Positions 8,025-16,997 are shown, counted from the first letter of the stretch. The stretch is 64,000 nucleotides of DNA from Ornatilinea apprima (GCF_001306115.1 NZ_LGCL01000002.1:62001-126000), one strand, 5' to 3'. The notes: generated from the letters alone by a model not told the origin. Made by a program: numbers and translations.

Positions 8025-10052
8025 ATGTCAAACTATACGCAACTCATAACTCGCATTTTGGACTCTTACCACCAATTCCTGGTGGAAGACTGGATTTCGC
8101 TCTATCTGAGCCGCAATGAAATTTTGGACCAATCCGCCCTGTTTGCGCGGCCCGAGTGGATTAATCGCTTGTTGACAGTAATTGAAAAATTACTTAAAAA
8201 CAACGACATGTTGCCCGCCCAAATACTGATGGATGAATTCGCTTTTGAACAGGTTTTGACCGGAAAACCAGTGGAAGCGGGTTTGGACGCCATCTTTCTC
8301 GGCAAGCAGGCTTTGCTTAAGTATATTCTTAACGAAGCTAAAGACGAGATGGCGGTGTTTGCCAGCCTGCCAACCGCGGACATGGTGTTTAACCGCCTGG
8401 CAACGGTTTATTTTCAATCCTTCCTTGAACAGGCACAAAAACAGAGTGTCAGAACTGGCGGATTGCTTTCTGCCGCCGAAGCAAATCCGGTCCCCACTAC
8501 TTACGCAGGCCTGGAAGTACATTCGGTTCTCAAAGATATGGTTCTAACCCTGATGAACTCGATCCAGGCCAGTCAGGCATTTGTTTACCTGAAGGGAAAG
8601 AACGAAGACAACTTCTATCCTTTCTTTTCGCTTGGCCCTCTTACAGTGATGGATAAGCAGGCCTTTAATACACAACTTGTTAATATTGATGATGCAAAGT
8701 GGCTTGGCTCGCTTTTTATTGAGCAGGAACCACTTCAAATTTCTGCGCAAGAAGCTGTGCAAGTCCCGCTAAATCTCTTCCACACACTGGAGATTACCTC
8801 AGCCCTGCTGCTACCCATTTCCACGCAAAACCAGCATTTGGGATTTATGGTGTTTATCAAAGGCAAGGAGGACGGCGAGAAATTTTTATCTGATCAGGTG
8901 CAGTTGGCCCACACCATATCGCATTCCATGGCACTGGCTTTAGAAAACGAACTGCTATACGAAGAGAAGAAGAAAAGACTGGCTGAAACCGATGGTTTAC
9001 GTCAGATTACTTTTGCCCTTCTACAAAAATTGAACCTTGAAGAAGTGTTGGAAATTGTGTGCAAAGAGGCCTTGCGATTAACCGCCGCCCAGGCCAGCTC
9101 TGTTTATTTACTGCATGATGAAAACTGGCTACACCTGGCGCATCATGAAGGCGAACTTGGCGGACCAAGCCAAAAGTGGCTGGCTGTGGAGGGATCACAA
9201 CAGGGATTTGCCGCCAGGCAAAAAAAACCGGTGGTTGAAAATATCACTTCTAGCGGAAATACGGAGACCTTTCTGCTGGCGGTTCCGCTGCATATTAACA
9301 ATGAAACAATGGGCATTCTGGATGTGGTTAAAAAGCACTACTCATTTTCAAATGACGATGTGCGTATCATAAAATTGTTTGCCGCCCAAGCAACAATCGC
9401 CATAGAAAACGCGCGTCTTTACCAACAAGGTGAGCAATTGGCTGTCTGGCAGGAACGGCAGCGCCTGGCGAGGAATTTGCACGATTCTGTAAACCAGGCG
9501 GTGTTCGGAATTACACTTTACGCTAAAGCGGCTCTGCGCCACCTGGATACCGGTAAATATGACAAACTCAAACAGAATCTGCTGGACCTAACTGACACCG
9601 CAAAAGAAAGCCTGGCTGAGATGCGTATGTTGGTGCACGAACTCAATCCGCCGATGATTGAACAACGTGGATTGAAAGCCGCGATTGAAAGCCGTCTGAA
9701 GACCGTAGAAGAACGAGTTGGCGTGCGCTGCCATTTCCAGGCCGATGACCATTTAGAAATTCCCCTTTACGTCGAGGAAGAGCTGTATAGGATTGTGCAA
9801 GAGGCATTGAATAACATACTGAAGCATTCCAACGCCAAAGAAATCACGATTTCCATCCACCAACGAGACCGCAAAGTTACCTTATCCATTCAAGATAATG
9901 GCGTTGGGTTTGACGTGGAACGAAAGATGAAAATTGAAGGCTATGTGGGTTTGAAATCAATGCAAGAAAGAGCCGCGAATATTGATGCGGTGCTGACAAT
10001 GACCAGTCAGTTAGGTTGTGGAACCACAATTTCAGTCGAGGTGGAAATATGA
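8025..10052 (+). CDS. Cytoplasmic GAF-domain sensor histidine kinase, NarL/DegS type
   Basis: A 675-aa protein without clear membrane segments. An unassigned N-terminal region (1-150) is followed by two GAF-like domains (about 165-310 and 325-450), then a HisKA_3 dimerisation domain with 'ARNLHDSVNQAVFG' (phospho-acceptor His near residue 486) and an HATPase_c domain with the N-box 'IVQEALNNILKHSNA' and G-box 'IQDNGVGFD'. It should phosphorylate the LuxR-type regulator that overlaps its stop by an ATGA. GAF domains suggest a small molecule, redox or gas signal. The ATG at 8025 was preferred over an upstream in-frame start because it opens the conserved part just after the extended -10. Confidence 0.92.
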   Translation: MSNYTQLITRILDSYHQFLVEDWISLYLSRNEILDQSALFARPEWINRLLTVIEKLLKNNDMLPAQILMDEFAFEQVLTGKPVEAGLDAIFLGKQALLKYILNEAKDEMAVFASLPTADMVFNRLATVYFQSFLEQAQKQSVRTGGLLSAAEANPVPTTYAGLEVHSVLKDMVLTLMNSIQASQAFVYLKGKNEDNFYPFFSLGPLTVMDKQAFNTQLVNIDDAKWLGSLFIEQEPLQISAQEAVQVPLNLFHTLEITSALLLPISTQNQHLGFMVFIKGKEDGEKFLSDQVQLAHTISHSMALALENELLYEEKKKRLAETDGLRQITFALLQKLNLEEVLEIVCKEALRLTAAQASSVYLLHDENWLHLAHHEGELGGPSQKWLAVEGSQQGFAARQKKPVVENITSSGNTETFLLAVPLHINNETMGILDVVKKHYSFSNDDVRIIKLFAAQATIAIENARLYQQGEQLAVWQERQRLARNLHDSVNQAVFGITLYAKAALRHLDTGKYDKLKQNLLDLTDTAKESLAEMRMLVHELNPPMIEQRGLKAAIESRLKTVEERVGVRCHFQADDHLEIPLYVEEELYRIVQEALNNILKHSNAKEITISIHQRDRKVTLSIQDNGVGFDVERKMKIEGYVGLKSMQERAANIDAVLTMTSQLGCGTTISVEVEI

Positions 10053-10726
10053 GTTCAGAAATCCGTTTATTGCTGGTTGACGACCACATCGTTGTACGCA
10101 AAGGGATCATCGCCATGCTGGAAACCGAACCCGACCTTTCGGTTATTGGTGAATGCAGCAACGGCCAGGAGGCGATTGAAGCCTATGCGCTGCTGAAGCC
10201 CGACGTGGTATTAATGGATCTGGTGATGCCGGTGCTGGATGGTGTGGAAGCCATTCGGGCAATTAAGAAATCCTCACCCAAAGCCCGTATTCTGGTTTTG
10301 ACCAGTTTTACCAGTGATGAAAGGGTGTTTGCCGCAATTGAAGCCGGCGCTACCGGTTACCTGCTCAAAGACTCGGACCCAGAAGATCTGGTTAAATCCA
10401 TCCACCAGGTGTATAAGGGGGAATCTTCTTTGCACCCCATGATTGCCCGGAAATTGTTGAATGAATTAACCCAGCAATCATCCAAGAAGAAAAGCTCGGA
10501 AGAAGACCTGACCGACCGCGAAATTGAGGTGCTAAAGTATATTGCCAGGGGGCTCAGCAACCAGGAAATTGCCGAACAAATGGTTGTGTCAAAACCCACC
10601 GTGCATACCCATGTGAGCAATATTCTTTCCAAACTGCAATTATCCAACCGAACGCAAGCCGCCCTGTTTGCCATCCGCGAGGGATATATTACTTTCTCGT
10701 CTGCATTGGGCGAATCAGAAGAGTAA
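10049..10726 (+). CDS. NarL/LuxR-family response regulator
   Basis: A 225-aa regulator. The receiver domain has the acidic pair 'VDDH', the phospho-acceptor in 'VLMDLVMP' (Asp57), the conserved Thr/Ser in 'LVLTSFT' and the Lys in 'YLLKDSD'. The C-terminal HTH reads 'LTDREIEVLKYIARGLSNQEIAEQM', typical of LuxR-type DNA binding. The start overlaps the kinase stop (ATGA at 10049-10052) and has a GAGGTGG site, so the two proteins are made in step. A strong terminator follows at 10751, closing a two-gene operon. Targets are unknown; the adjacent CBS-nuoEF genes are one possibility. Confidence 0.93.
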   Translation: MSSEIRLLLVDDHIVVRKGIIAMLETEPDLSVIGECSNGQEAIEAYALLKPDVVLMDLVMPVLDGVEAIRAIKKSSPKARILVLTSFTSDERVFAAIEAGATGYLLKDSDPEDLVKSIHQVYKGESSLHPMIARKLLNELTQQSSKKKSSEEDLTDREIEVLKYIARGLSNQEIAEQMVVSKPTVHTHVSNILSKLQLSNRTQAALFAIREGYITFSSALGESEE

Positions 10727-10750
10727 TCTTCACCAGGCGAACTGTCCCCT

Positions 10751-10780
10751 GCCCCGGCGAACTGCCGGGGCAATTTTTAT
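10751..10780 (+). terminator. Rho-independent terminator of the sensor/regulator operon
   Basis: GCCCCGGC (10751-10758), loop GAACT, GCCGGGGC (10764-10771), followed by AATTTTTATTT. An 8-bp perfect GC-rich stem 24 bp after the regulator stop. Confidence 0.9.
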
Positions 10781-10882
10781 TTCTCCTCATCATTAAGGAT
10801 GAGAAAAGATTGTGAAATTTATCATTAAAAAGGATGTGCCAGCTTGATCATTATTTGGGATGCGGATAAGGGATGTGGTCGA

Positions 10883-10888
10883 TATACT
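10883..10888 (+). promoter_or_regulatory. Candidate -10 box for the CBS-nuoEF operon
   Basis: TATACT stands 55 bp before the ATG at 10944, in a gap that begins with the preceding operon's terminator. No matching -35 hexamer is seen at the usual spacing, so confidence is low. Confidence 0.3.
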
Positions 10889-10943
10889 CTAATTGTCCTT
10901 GAACATACCCACATTACTCGTACTTCTCTCACTGGAGGAAACG

Positions 10944-11786
10944 ATGACCACAAGCAAAATTGTTGAAAATTGGATGACCCAACCCGTTGTATCAGTTGAC
11001 CCGTACACCCGTCTGGATGATGCCAAACAGTTGATGAACACTAAAAGCATTCGCACCCTGCCGGTGACGAACGAAGGCAAACTGGTAGGCATTGTAACCC
11101 GCCGCGACTTACTGCGCTACGATCCTTCTGCCGCGATGAAATCGCATTGGACGGAGTATTCCGGACTGGAAAATGAAACCGTTGACCATATCATGAGCCG
11201 GAAAGTAACGACCATCCGTTCCAACGCCACTGTTGGACAGGCTGCCCGTGTGATGTACGAGAATAAATTCTCCGGGTTACCCGTAACCGATACCAGCCGG
11301 CAGATGATTGGAATTATTACCTCTACCGACATGTTTCGCTTTATTCTCGAGAACAGCGATTATGTCAACAGCTTTTATAAAACATCTTCGCTGATGACGT
11401 CGTTGGTTGAGACTATCGCGCCTTATGAAACCCTGTTTGAAGCACATCGTTTGATGGGCATCATGCGCATCCGCGCCCTGCCCGTGGTTGACGATCACGA
11501 GACTCTGGTCGGAATTATCACCCGCACAGATGTCTTGAGCGCTGACCCCTCAGCATTTATGAAAAACCGCCAGGATCTTTCCCGCAAGATCCTCAGCACC
11601 CCGATCAGCTATATTATGACCAGCAAGCCGATCACGATCAACCCCGATACGCCTGTGTCGACGGCTGCTGAGCTCATGATGACCTACAAGATCCATTCAT
11701 TACCGGTACTCAACGAAGAGAACCGCTTGGCAGGCATTATCACTGACAGCGACCTCTTCCATATGATTTTGCAGAAATTCAATTAA
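10944..11786 (+). CDS. Protein with four CBS domains (two Bateman modules)
   Basis: The 280-aa protein consists of four CBS repeats and nothing else. Each has the 'DDAKQLMNTKSIRTLPVTNEG..GIVTRRDL' type pattern, at about residues 8-60, 78-130, 150-205 and 218-275. CBS pairs bind adenine nucleotides such as AMP, ATP, NAD(H) or S-adenosylmethionine and act as energy sensors. GGAGGAA precedes the ATG at 10944. It lies 30 bp before the NuoE-like gene on the same strand, so it may sense nucleotides for the NADH diaphorase pair. No enzyme domain is attached; no other identity fits better. Confidence 0.9.
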   Translation: MTTSKIVENWMTQPVVSVDPYTRLDDAKQLMNTKSIRTLPVTNEGKLVGIVTRRDLLRYDPSAAMKSHWTEYSGLENETVDHIMSRKVTTIRSNATVGQAARVMYENKFSGLPVTDTSRQMIGIITSTDMFRFILENSDYVNSFYKTSSLMTSLVETIAPYETLFEAHRLMGIMRIRALPVVDDHETLVGIITRTDVLSADPSAFMKNRQDLSRKILSTPISYIMTSKPITINPDTPVSTAAELMMTYKIHSLPVLNEENRLAGIITDSDLFHMILQKFN

Positions 11787-11816
11787 CAACCAGCTTTGCT
11801 GGCCTGGAGGAAAAGG

Positions 11817-12323
11817 ATGAAAACCGACATCATTGAAAGAAACGCACCACCTACTGATGACCGCCGTTGGAAGATTGTGGACGCAACCATGAAAAAACAT
11901 AACTATTCACCTAAATCATTGATCGAGACCTTACACGCAGTACAAGACGCGTTTGGATACATTGATGATGAAGCTTTGAAGTATGTTTCCGACAGCCTGC
12001 ATGTTCCGCCCAGTAAAGCATACGGCGTGACGACCTTTTACAACTCATTCACCATGAAGCCGGCCGGTGAGCACGTTATCCTGCTTTGTACGGGTACCGC
12101 CTGCTATGTCAAAGGCACCGACAAAATTCTTGAATACATGAAGAATGAATATGACCTGGAGCCTGGACAAACCACCGCGGACAATAAGGTCTCATTGCTC
12201 TCTGCTCGCTGTGTGGGCGCGTGCGGCCTGGCACCAGTCATGGTTTTGGATGGTAGTGTCGTTGGACGTTTATCGGTAGAAGATATGCAGAATAAAATCC
12301 GGGAGTGGATTAACAATGGATAA
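11817..12323 (+). CDS. NuoE/HydC-like [2Fe-2S] subunit of an NADH-dependent oxidoreductase
   Basis: A 168-aa protein of the 24-kDa subunit family of complex I and of NAD-linked hydrogenases and formate dehydrogenases. The [2Fe-2S] ligands are visible as C-x4-C in 'LCTGTACYVKG' and C-x3-C in 'ARCVGACGLAP'. The N-terminal helical part 'SLIETLHAVQDAFGYI' is typical. It pairs with the NuoF-like flavoprotein, whose ATG overlaps its stop by 8 bp, so equal synthesis is expected. A TGGAGG site precedes the ATG at 11817. Whether the complex is a hydrogenase, formate dehydrogenase or bifurcating enzyme cannot be told because the catalytic subunit is absent. Confidence 0.93.
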   Translation: MKTDIIERNAPPTDDRRWKIVDATMKKHNYSPKSLIETLHAVQDAFGYIDDEALKYVSDSLHVPPSKAYGVTTFYNSFTMKPAGEHVILLCTGTACYVKGTDKILEYMKNEYDLEPGQTTADNKVSLLSARCVGACGLAPVMVLDGSVVGRLSVEDMQNKIREWINNG

Positions 12324-13974
12324 CAACGAATTAACAATTATTGCCGCTACTGAACTGGAAACCCAGGAAAAGTACGCGCATCGCCTTCATATTTGTGCTG
12401 GCACCGGTTGTATCTCGACCGACAGCGAAAACGTAATCAAACGAATGCAGGAATTGGTTAAGGAACGTGGGTTACAAGACACAGTGATGATCAAGAAGGT
12501 AGGCTGTATGGGTTTGTGCGCCGCCGGACCGATCGTCAAAGTGGAACCGGAAGGCATTCTGTACAAGACGGTTGCTCCTGAAGATGTTGAAGATATTCTG
12601 GACGCCTTGGGTGGACATCCGGTGGAACGCCTGCTGATTGACACGCAACTGCCGTTTTTCGCTCGCCAGAAAAAGAACACTCTGGAAAATTCAGGTGAGG
12701 TTAATCCTGAGCAGATTGACGATTACATTGCCCACAACGGTTACAAAGCGCTGGTGAAAGCGGTTACCAGCATGACCCGCGAGGAAGTTGTCGAAGAAAT
12801 CAAGAAATCGGGTCTTCGCGGACGCGGCGGCGCTGGCTTTCCCACCGGCATCAAGTGGAGTATTGTTGCGCAGGAAAAAGGCGACAAAAAATATGTACTC
12901 TGTAATGCCGATGAAGGTGATCCGGGCGCGTTCATGGACCGCAGCGTGCTCGAAAGTGATCCGCACGTGATTCTGGAAGGCATGGCAATCGCGGCCTACG
13001 CGGTTGGCGCGAATGAAGGAATTGTGTACGTGCGCGCGGAATATCCTTTGGCGGTGAAACGCCTGCGGATGGCTATTCGCCAGGCTGAACGGAAAGGTCT
13101 GTTGGGCGAGAATATCTGTGGCACCGGCTTCAATTTCACTCTGGATATGCGCCTGGGCGCTGGGGCTTTTGTCTGCGGCGAGGAAACGGCTCTGATCTCC
13201 TCCGCGGAAGGTGACCGCGGTGTGCCGCGCACCCGCCCGCCTTTCCCGGCTGTCAAAGGCCTGTTTGGCAAGCCAACCCTGATCAACAACGTGGAAACCT
13301 TCGCGAATGTGCCTTCGATCATTCTTAAGGGCGGCGAGTGGTTCTCTTCAATTGGTACCGAGAAAAGCAAAGGCACGAAAGTGTTTGCCCTTACTGGCAA
13401 AATCGCGAACACGGGTCTGATTGAGGTGCCAATGGGCATCACGCTGCGCGAAATTGTCTACGAAATCGGCGGCGGCATCCCCGGTGGGCATAAATTCAAA
13501 GCCATCCAAACCGGTGGCCCTTCGGGTGGCTGTATCCCTGAAGAATGCCTGGATACCGCTGTGGATTACGAATCGCTGAAAGAATTGGGCTCGATGATGG
13601 GCTCGGGCGGTATGATCGTGATCGATGACACCTCGAACATGATTGACATGGCTAAGTACTTTGTGGAATTCAGCATGGAAGAAAGCTGCGGTAAATGCCC
13701 GCCCTGCCGGATTGGTATGCGCAGAATCTATGATATGCTGTCGAAGTTCTCAAAGGGCGAAGCGGAAGAAAAAGACATTGCTGAATTAGAGCAGATGTGC
13801 CACATGGTCATTTCGGCTAGCTTGTGCGGTCTGGGTAAATCAGCCCCCAACCCCGTGCTCAGCACGCTGCGCTACTTCCGCCATGAATATGAAGAAAAAA
13901 TCAAGAAACCCGGAATTGTTGGTGACACAACAGAGAAAACACCGGCCGGGACTCCGGTGCATGTTGCAGGCTAA
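12316..13974 (+). CDS. NuoF/HydB-like NADH-binding flavoprotein with N-terminal [2Fe-2S] domain
   Basis: A 552-aa protein. Residues 20-105 form a thioredoxin-like [2Fe-2S] domain ('CAGTGC', 'VGCMGLC'). Then comes the 51-kDa core: glycine-rich 'GLRGRGGAGFPTG' for NADH, 'CNADEGDPGAFMDR' and 'GAGAFVCGEETAL' for FMN. Near the C-terminus 'ESCGKCPPCRIG' plus 'SLCGLGKSAP' holds a [4Fe-4S] cluster. Unlike Thermotoga HydB there is no extra 2[4Fe-4S] ferredoxin tail; the last 25 residues are low-complexity. It transfers electrons between NAD(H) and Fe-S carriers. The usual NuoG/HydA partner is not next to it: a hairpin and then adhE follow. Confidence 0.94.
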   Translation: MDNNELTIIAATELETQEKYAHRLHICAGTGCISTDSENVIKRMQELVKERGLQDTVMIKKVGCMGLCAAGPIVKVEPEGILYKTVAPEDVEDILDALGGHPVERLLIDTQLPFFARQKKNTLENSGEVNPEQIDDYIAHNGYKALVKAVTSMTREEVVEEIKKSGLRGRGGAGFPTGIKWSIVAQEKGDKKYVLCNADEGDPGAFMDRSVLESDPHVILEGMAIAAYAVGANEGIVYVRAEYPLAVKRLRMAIRQAERKGLLGENICGTGFNFTLDMRLGAGAFVCGEETALISSAEGDRGVPRTRPPFPAVKGLFGKPTLINNVETFANVPSIILKGGEWFSSIGTEKSKGTKVFALTGKIANTGLIEVPMGITLREIVYEIGGGIPGGHKFKAIQTGGPSGGCIPEECLDTAVDYESLKELGSMMGSGGMIVIDDTSNMIDMAKYFVEFSMEESCGKCPPCRIGMRRIYDMLSKFSKGEAEEKDIAELEQMCHMVISASLCGLGKSAPNPVLSTLRYFRHEYEEKIKKPGIVGDTTEKTPAGTPVHVAG

Positions 13975-13992
13975 AGGATAATGAGAGCACAC

Positions 13993-14028
13993 GGTTGCGC
14001 AGTTGTTTCCGGGTAAGGCTGCGCAACC
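13993..14028 (+). terminator. Long perfect hairpin after the nuoEF-like genes
   Basis: GGTTGCGCAG (13993-14002) pairs perfectly with CTGCGCAACC (14019-14028), loop 16 nt. A T-run is lacking (C/T-rich GCTCTCCCCTCTTC follows), so it is either a weak or factor-dependent terminator or an mRNA-stabilising hairpin. Confidence 0.5.
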
Positions 14029-14049
14029 GCTCTCCCCTCTTCAAAAACC

Positions 14050-14078
14050 TTGCTGCTTATCCTATATCGTGATATAAT
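14050..14078 (+). promoter_or_regulatory. adhE promoter (-35 TTGCTG, 17 bp, -10 TATAAT)
   Basis: TTGCTG at 14050-14055, a 17-bp spacer, and a perfect TATAAT at 14073-14078. Transcription would start near 14085, giving a leader of about 168 nt before the adhE ATG. The -10 box sits exactly in the middle of a Rex-like palindrome (14067-14084). Confidence 0.65.
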
Positions 14079-14084
14079 TCACGA
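14067..14084. promoter_or_regulatory. Rex-like operator 1, centred on the adhE -10 box
   Basis: TCGTGA-TATAAT-TCACGA is a perfect 6-bp inverted repeat with the GTGA/TCAC cores of the Rex operator (TTGTGAAnnnnTTCACAA) at the right spacing. Bound repressor would cover the -10. Differences from consensus are at positions 2, 7 and 17. Rex releases DNA when NADH is high. Confidence 0.55.
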
Positions 14085-14167
14085 ATAAGTTTCAAAGAAA
14101 GCATATTCCTAGTGATAACAACGTAAGAGAAGGAGGAAGAGGAAGAAAAAATTTTTTTGACTTTTGA

Positions 14168-14185
14168 TTGTGAAAATATTCACAT
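14168..14185. promoter_or_regulatory. Rex operator 2 upstream of adhE
   Basis: TTGTGAAAATATTCACAT matches the 18-bp Rex consensus TTGTGAAnnnnTTCACAA at all conserved bases except the last. It lies 67 bp before the adhE ATG and 101 bp from operator 1. adhE is a classic target of this NADH-sensing repressor, so the match is meaningful. Confidence 0.75.
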
Positions 14186-14252
14186 ACTAACACTTCTATC
14201 GTTGTACACCTATCTATTGGTGATTTTTTAGAACTCTGAGTGGAGAACAATA

Positions 14253-16901
14253 ATGAGCGAGAAAATTTCAAAAAAGCACACCGCTGTCGAAACACAAAAA
14301 GCCGCTTATCTTCTAGGCGCGCAAACCGTTGAAGAGTTAGACGCCCTGGTTGAGCGGGTTCATCAAGCACAGCGCATCTTTTCCACTTTTCCTCAAGAAA
14401 AGGTTGACCACATTTTCCGGGAAGCTTCTATCGCCGCCAACGCGGAAAGGATCAGCCTGGCAAAAGAAGCTGTGGATGAAACTGGCATGGGAATTGTGGA
14501 AGACAAAGTAATCAAGAACCATTTCGCGGCCGAATACATTTACAACAAATACCGCGACACCAAGACTTGTGGCGTGATCGAAACGGACCCCTCCTTTGGC
14601 ATCCAAAAAGTGGCCGAGCCGGTTGGTGTTGTTTGCGGCATCGTTCCAACCACCAATCCGACCTCTACTGCCATCTTCAAAGCCCTGATTGCGTTAAAAT
14701 CTCGCAACGGCATTATCTTCTCGCCCCATCCGCGCGCCAAGCAGTCAACCGCTCGGGCAGCCAAAGTGATTTTGGACGCTGCCGTAAAAGCTGGTGCGCC
14801 CGCGGATATTATCGGTTGGATTGGTGACCCCACTATTGAGCTGACCAATCGATTAATGTCGCACCCTGGTATTGCTCTAATCCTGGCGACTGGCGGTTCG
14901 GGTCTGGTGAAAGCAGCCTACTCCTCCGGCAAGCCCGCTATTGGCGTTGGCGCCGGCAACACCCCTGCCCTGATCGATGAAACAGCCGATGTGCGCATGG
15001 CAGTCAATTCAATCTTGATGAGCAAAACCTTTGATAATGGCGTTGTGTGCGCTTCCGAACAGTGCGTAGTTGTTCATGAAAAAGTCTATGGTGAGGTTGT
15101 TGAAGAGTTTATGCGCCGGGGCGCTTACATTCTTTACCCTGAGAAAAAAGAGAAAGTAAGCCAGATCATCATTGATCGGAAACGTGGAACGGTAAACCCG
15201 GCCATTGTTGGGCAGTCTGCGGTGAAGATTGCCGAAATGGCTGGAGTAGAAGTGCCAGCCAACACGAAGGTATTAATCGGTGAAACCAACGAGATTTCTC
15301 TCGAAGAGCCGTTTGCTCAGGAAAAACTTTCACCGTTGCTGGGCATGATCTCATGTAAAACATTTGAAGAAGGTGTGGATAAGGCCCGCTTGCTGGTGGA
15401 ATTAGGCGGTATTGGCCACACCTCCGTATTGTACACAGATAGCATGAATCAAGACCGGATCAGCTATTTTGGAAATATGGTAAAAACTGGCCGCGTACTG
15501 ATCAACATGCCCTCTTCGCAAGGCGCAATTGGTGATATTTACAACTTCCGGCTTGAACCGTCGCTCACGCTCGGATGCGGCAGTTGGGGCGGCAACTCGG
15601 TGAGTGAAAATGTGGGCGTGAAGCACCTGCTCAACATCAAAACAATCGCAGAAAGACGGGAAAACATGCTATGGTTCCGTGTCCCTTCAAAAATTTACCA
15701 CAAATACGGTTGTTTGCCGGTGGCCTTGCAAGAATTAGCTGGCAAGAAACGCGTTTTTATTGTTACCGATTCAGCGCTATTCAACATGGGTTATGTTGAC
15801 CGGGTTACCTCGGTGCTGGAACCGCTTGGCATCGAATGTGAATGCTTCCACCAGGTGCAGCCCGACCCGACTCTGTCGACAATCAACCAGGGATTGGAAC
15901 TGATCAATGCCTTCAAACCTGATGTGATCATCGGTCTGGGCGGGGGCTCGCCGATGGACGCAGCGAAAATCATGTGGCTGATGTATGAAAATCCGGATGT
16001 GAAGTTTGAAGGCCTGGCTTTGCGGTTCATGGATATTCGCAAACGCATTTATGAATTCCCCAACATGGGCAAGAAAGCCATCATGGTGGCCATCCCTACC
16101 ACATCCGGCACCGGTTCCGAAGTAACGCCGTTCGCGGTGGTTACCGATGACCGCACCGGGCTCAAATATCCGATTGCCGATTATGCCTTAACTCCCCAGA
16201 TCGCGATTGTGGACACAGAATTGGTGATGAACATGCCCAAATCGCTGACTGCGGCTGGCGGCGTCGACGCGGTTACCCACGCGTTGGAAGCGATTGCCTC
16301 GGTTCTGGCAACGGATTACACCAACAGCATGGCCCTCGAGTCTCTGCGCGTGCTATTCAAATACTTGCCGCGCGCGTATGAAGCCGGCGCAGAAGACATT
16401 CGCGCACGGGAAAAAGTTCACAATGCCGCCAGCATGGCGGGGATGGCCTTTGCCAACGCCTTTTTGGGATTGTGCCACTCAATGGCGCACAAATTGGGCG
16501 CGGCTTTCCACATTCCCCACGGCGTGGCAAATGGTCTGTTGATCTCTTGGGTGATCAAATTCAACTCGACCGATAACCCCACAAAGCAGACTTCCTTCCC
16601 TCAGTATGAATATCCGGATGCCATCTCCCGGTACGCGCGGATCGCGGATTACCTGTCCCTGGGTGGAGCTTCCAAACCCGAGAAAGTTGACCGCCTGATT
16701 GCCGCCATCGAAGATTTGAAAGCAACAGTTGGCATTCCAAAGAGCATCCAGGCTTATGGCATCGATGAGAACGAGTTTCTTGCCCGGGTCGAATCGCTGG
16801 CTGAAGAAGCATTTGATGATCAATGCACCGGCGCAAACCCGCGCTACCCACTGATCAGTGAGATTAAGGACCTTTATCTGAAAGCCTACTACGGCGATTA
16901 A
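14253..16901 (+). CDS. adhE: Bifunctional aldehyde/alcohol dehydrogenase AdhE
   Basis: The 882-aa length matches AdhE. The N-terminal half is an acylating acetaldehyde dehydrogenase: 'CGIVPTTNPTSTAIFKAL' for NAD and catalytic Cys266 in 'NGVVCASEQ'. The C-terminal half is an iron-dependent alcohol dehydrogenase with 'GGGSPMDAAK', 'TTSGTGSEVTPF', 'GVDAVTHALEA' and the metal-binding 'CHSMAHKLGAAFHIPHG'. It turns acetyl-CoA into acetaldehyde and then ethanol, using two NADH, and normally assembles into spirosomes. GTGGAG precedes the ATG. It is a single-gene unit: its own promoter with two Rex-like sites upstream and a perfect terminator downstream. Confidence 0.97.
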   Translation: MSEKISKKHTAVETQKAAYLLGAQTVEELDALVERVHQAQRIFSTFPQEKVDHIFREASIAANAERISLAKEAVDETGMGIVEDKVIKNHFAAEYIYNKYRDTKTCGVIETDPSFGIQKVAEPVGVVCGIVPTTNPTSTAIFKALIALKSRNGIIFSPHPRAKQSTARAAKVILDAAVKAGAPADIIGWIGDPTIELTNRLMSHPGIALILATGGSGLVKAAYSSGKPAIGVGAGNTPALIDETADVRMAVNSILMSKTFDNGVVCASEQCVVVHEKVYGEVVEEFMRRGAYILYPEKKEKVSQIIIDRKRGTVNPAIVGQSAVKIAEMAGVEVPANTKVLIGETNEISLEEPFAQEKLSPLLGMISCKTFEEGVDKARLLVELGGIGHTSVLYTDSMNQDRISYFGNMVKTGRVLINMPSSQGAIGDIYNFRLEPSLTLGCGSWGGNSVSENVGVKHLLNIKTIAERRENMLWFRVPSKIYHKYGCLPVALQELAGKKRVFIVTDSALFNMGYVDRVTSVLEPLGIECECFHQVQPDPTLSTINQGLELINAFKPDVIIGLGGGSPMDAAKIMWLMYENPDVKFEGLALRFMDIRKRIYEFPNMGKKAIMVAIPTTSGTGSEVTPFAVVTDDRTGLKYPIADYALTPQIAIVDTELVMNMPKSLTAAGGVDAVTHALEAIASVLATDYTNSMALESLRVLFKYLPRAYEAGAEDIRAREKVHNAASMAGMAFANAFLGLCHSMAHKLGAAFHIPHGVANGLLISWVIKFNSTDNPTKQTSFPQYEYPDAISRYARIADYLSLGGASKPEKVDRLIAAIEDLKATVGIPKSIQAYGIDENEFLARVESLAEEAFDDQCTGANPRYPLISEIKDLYLKAYYGD

Positions 16902-16919
16902 TCCCCTGGATTTTGAGAT

Positions 16920-16956
16920 GAGGTTGGCTCAAGCGCTTGAGCCAACCTCTTTTTTT
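16920..16956 (+). terminator. Strong rho-independent terminator after adhE
   Basis: A near-loopless perfect palindrome (about 15 bp per arm, GAGGTTGGCTCAAG and its complement) is followed by seven T residues. It lies 18 bp after the adhE stop. Confidence 0.93.
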
Positions 16957-16973
16957 AACCGATGCGGTTCGGT

Positions 16974-16979
16974 TATAAT
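16974..16979 (+). promoter_or_regulatory. Candidate -10 box for the tyrosine recombinase
   Basis: TATAAT lies 18 bp before the recombinase ATG and directly after the adhE terminator. The -35 region at 17-bp spacing is the terminator T-run, not a match. Confidence 0.4.
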
Positions 16980-16997
16980 CGCATTAGGAACTCCATT

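Noticed and set aside
10810..10827. Rex-like half-site TTGTGAA before the CBS-nuoEF genes
   Set aside because: The second half (ATCATTA) matches TTCACAA at only four of seven bases; not enough beside the good adhE sites.
12996..13442. 148-codon open frame opposite the NuoF-like gene
   Set aside because: Antisense shadow of a well-conserved coding region; no start signal or family.
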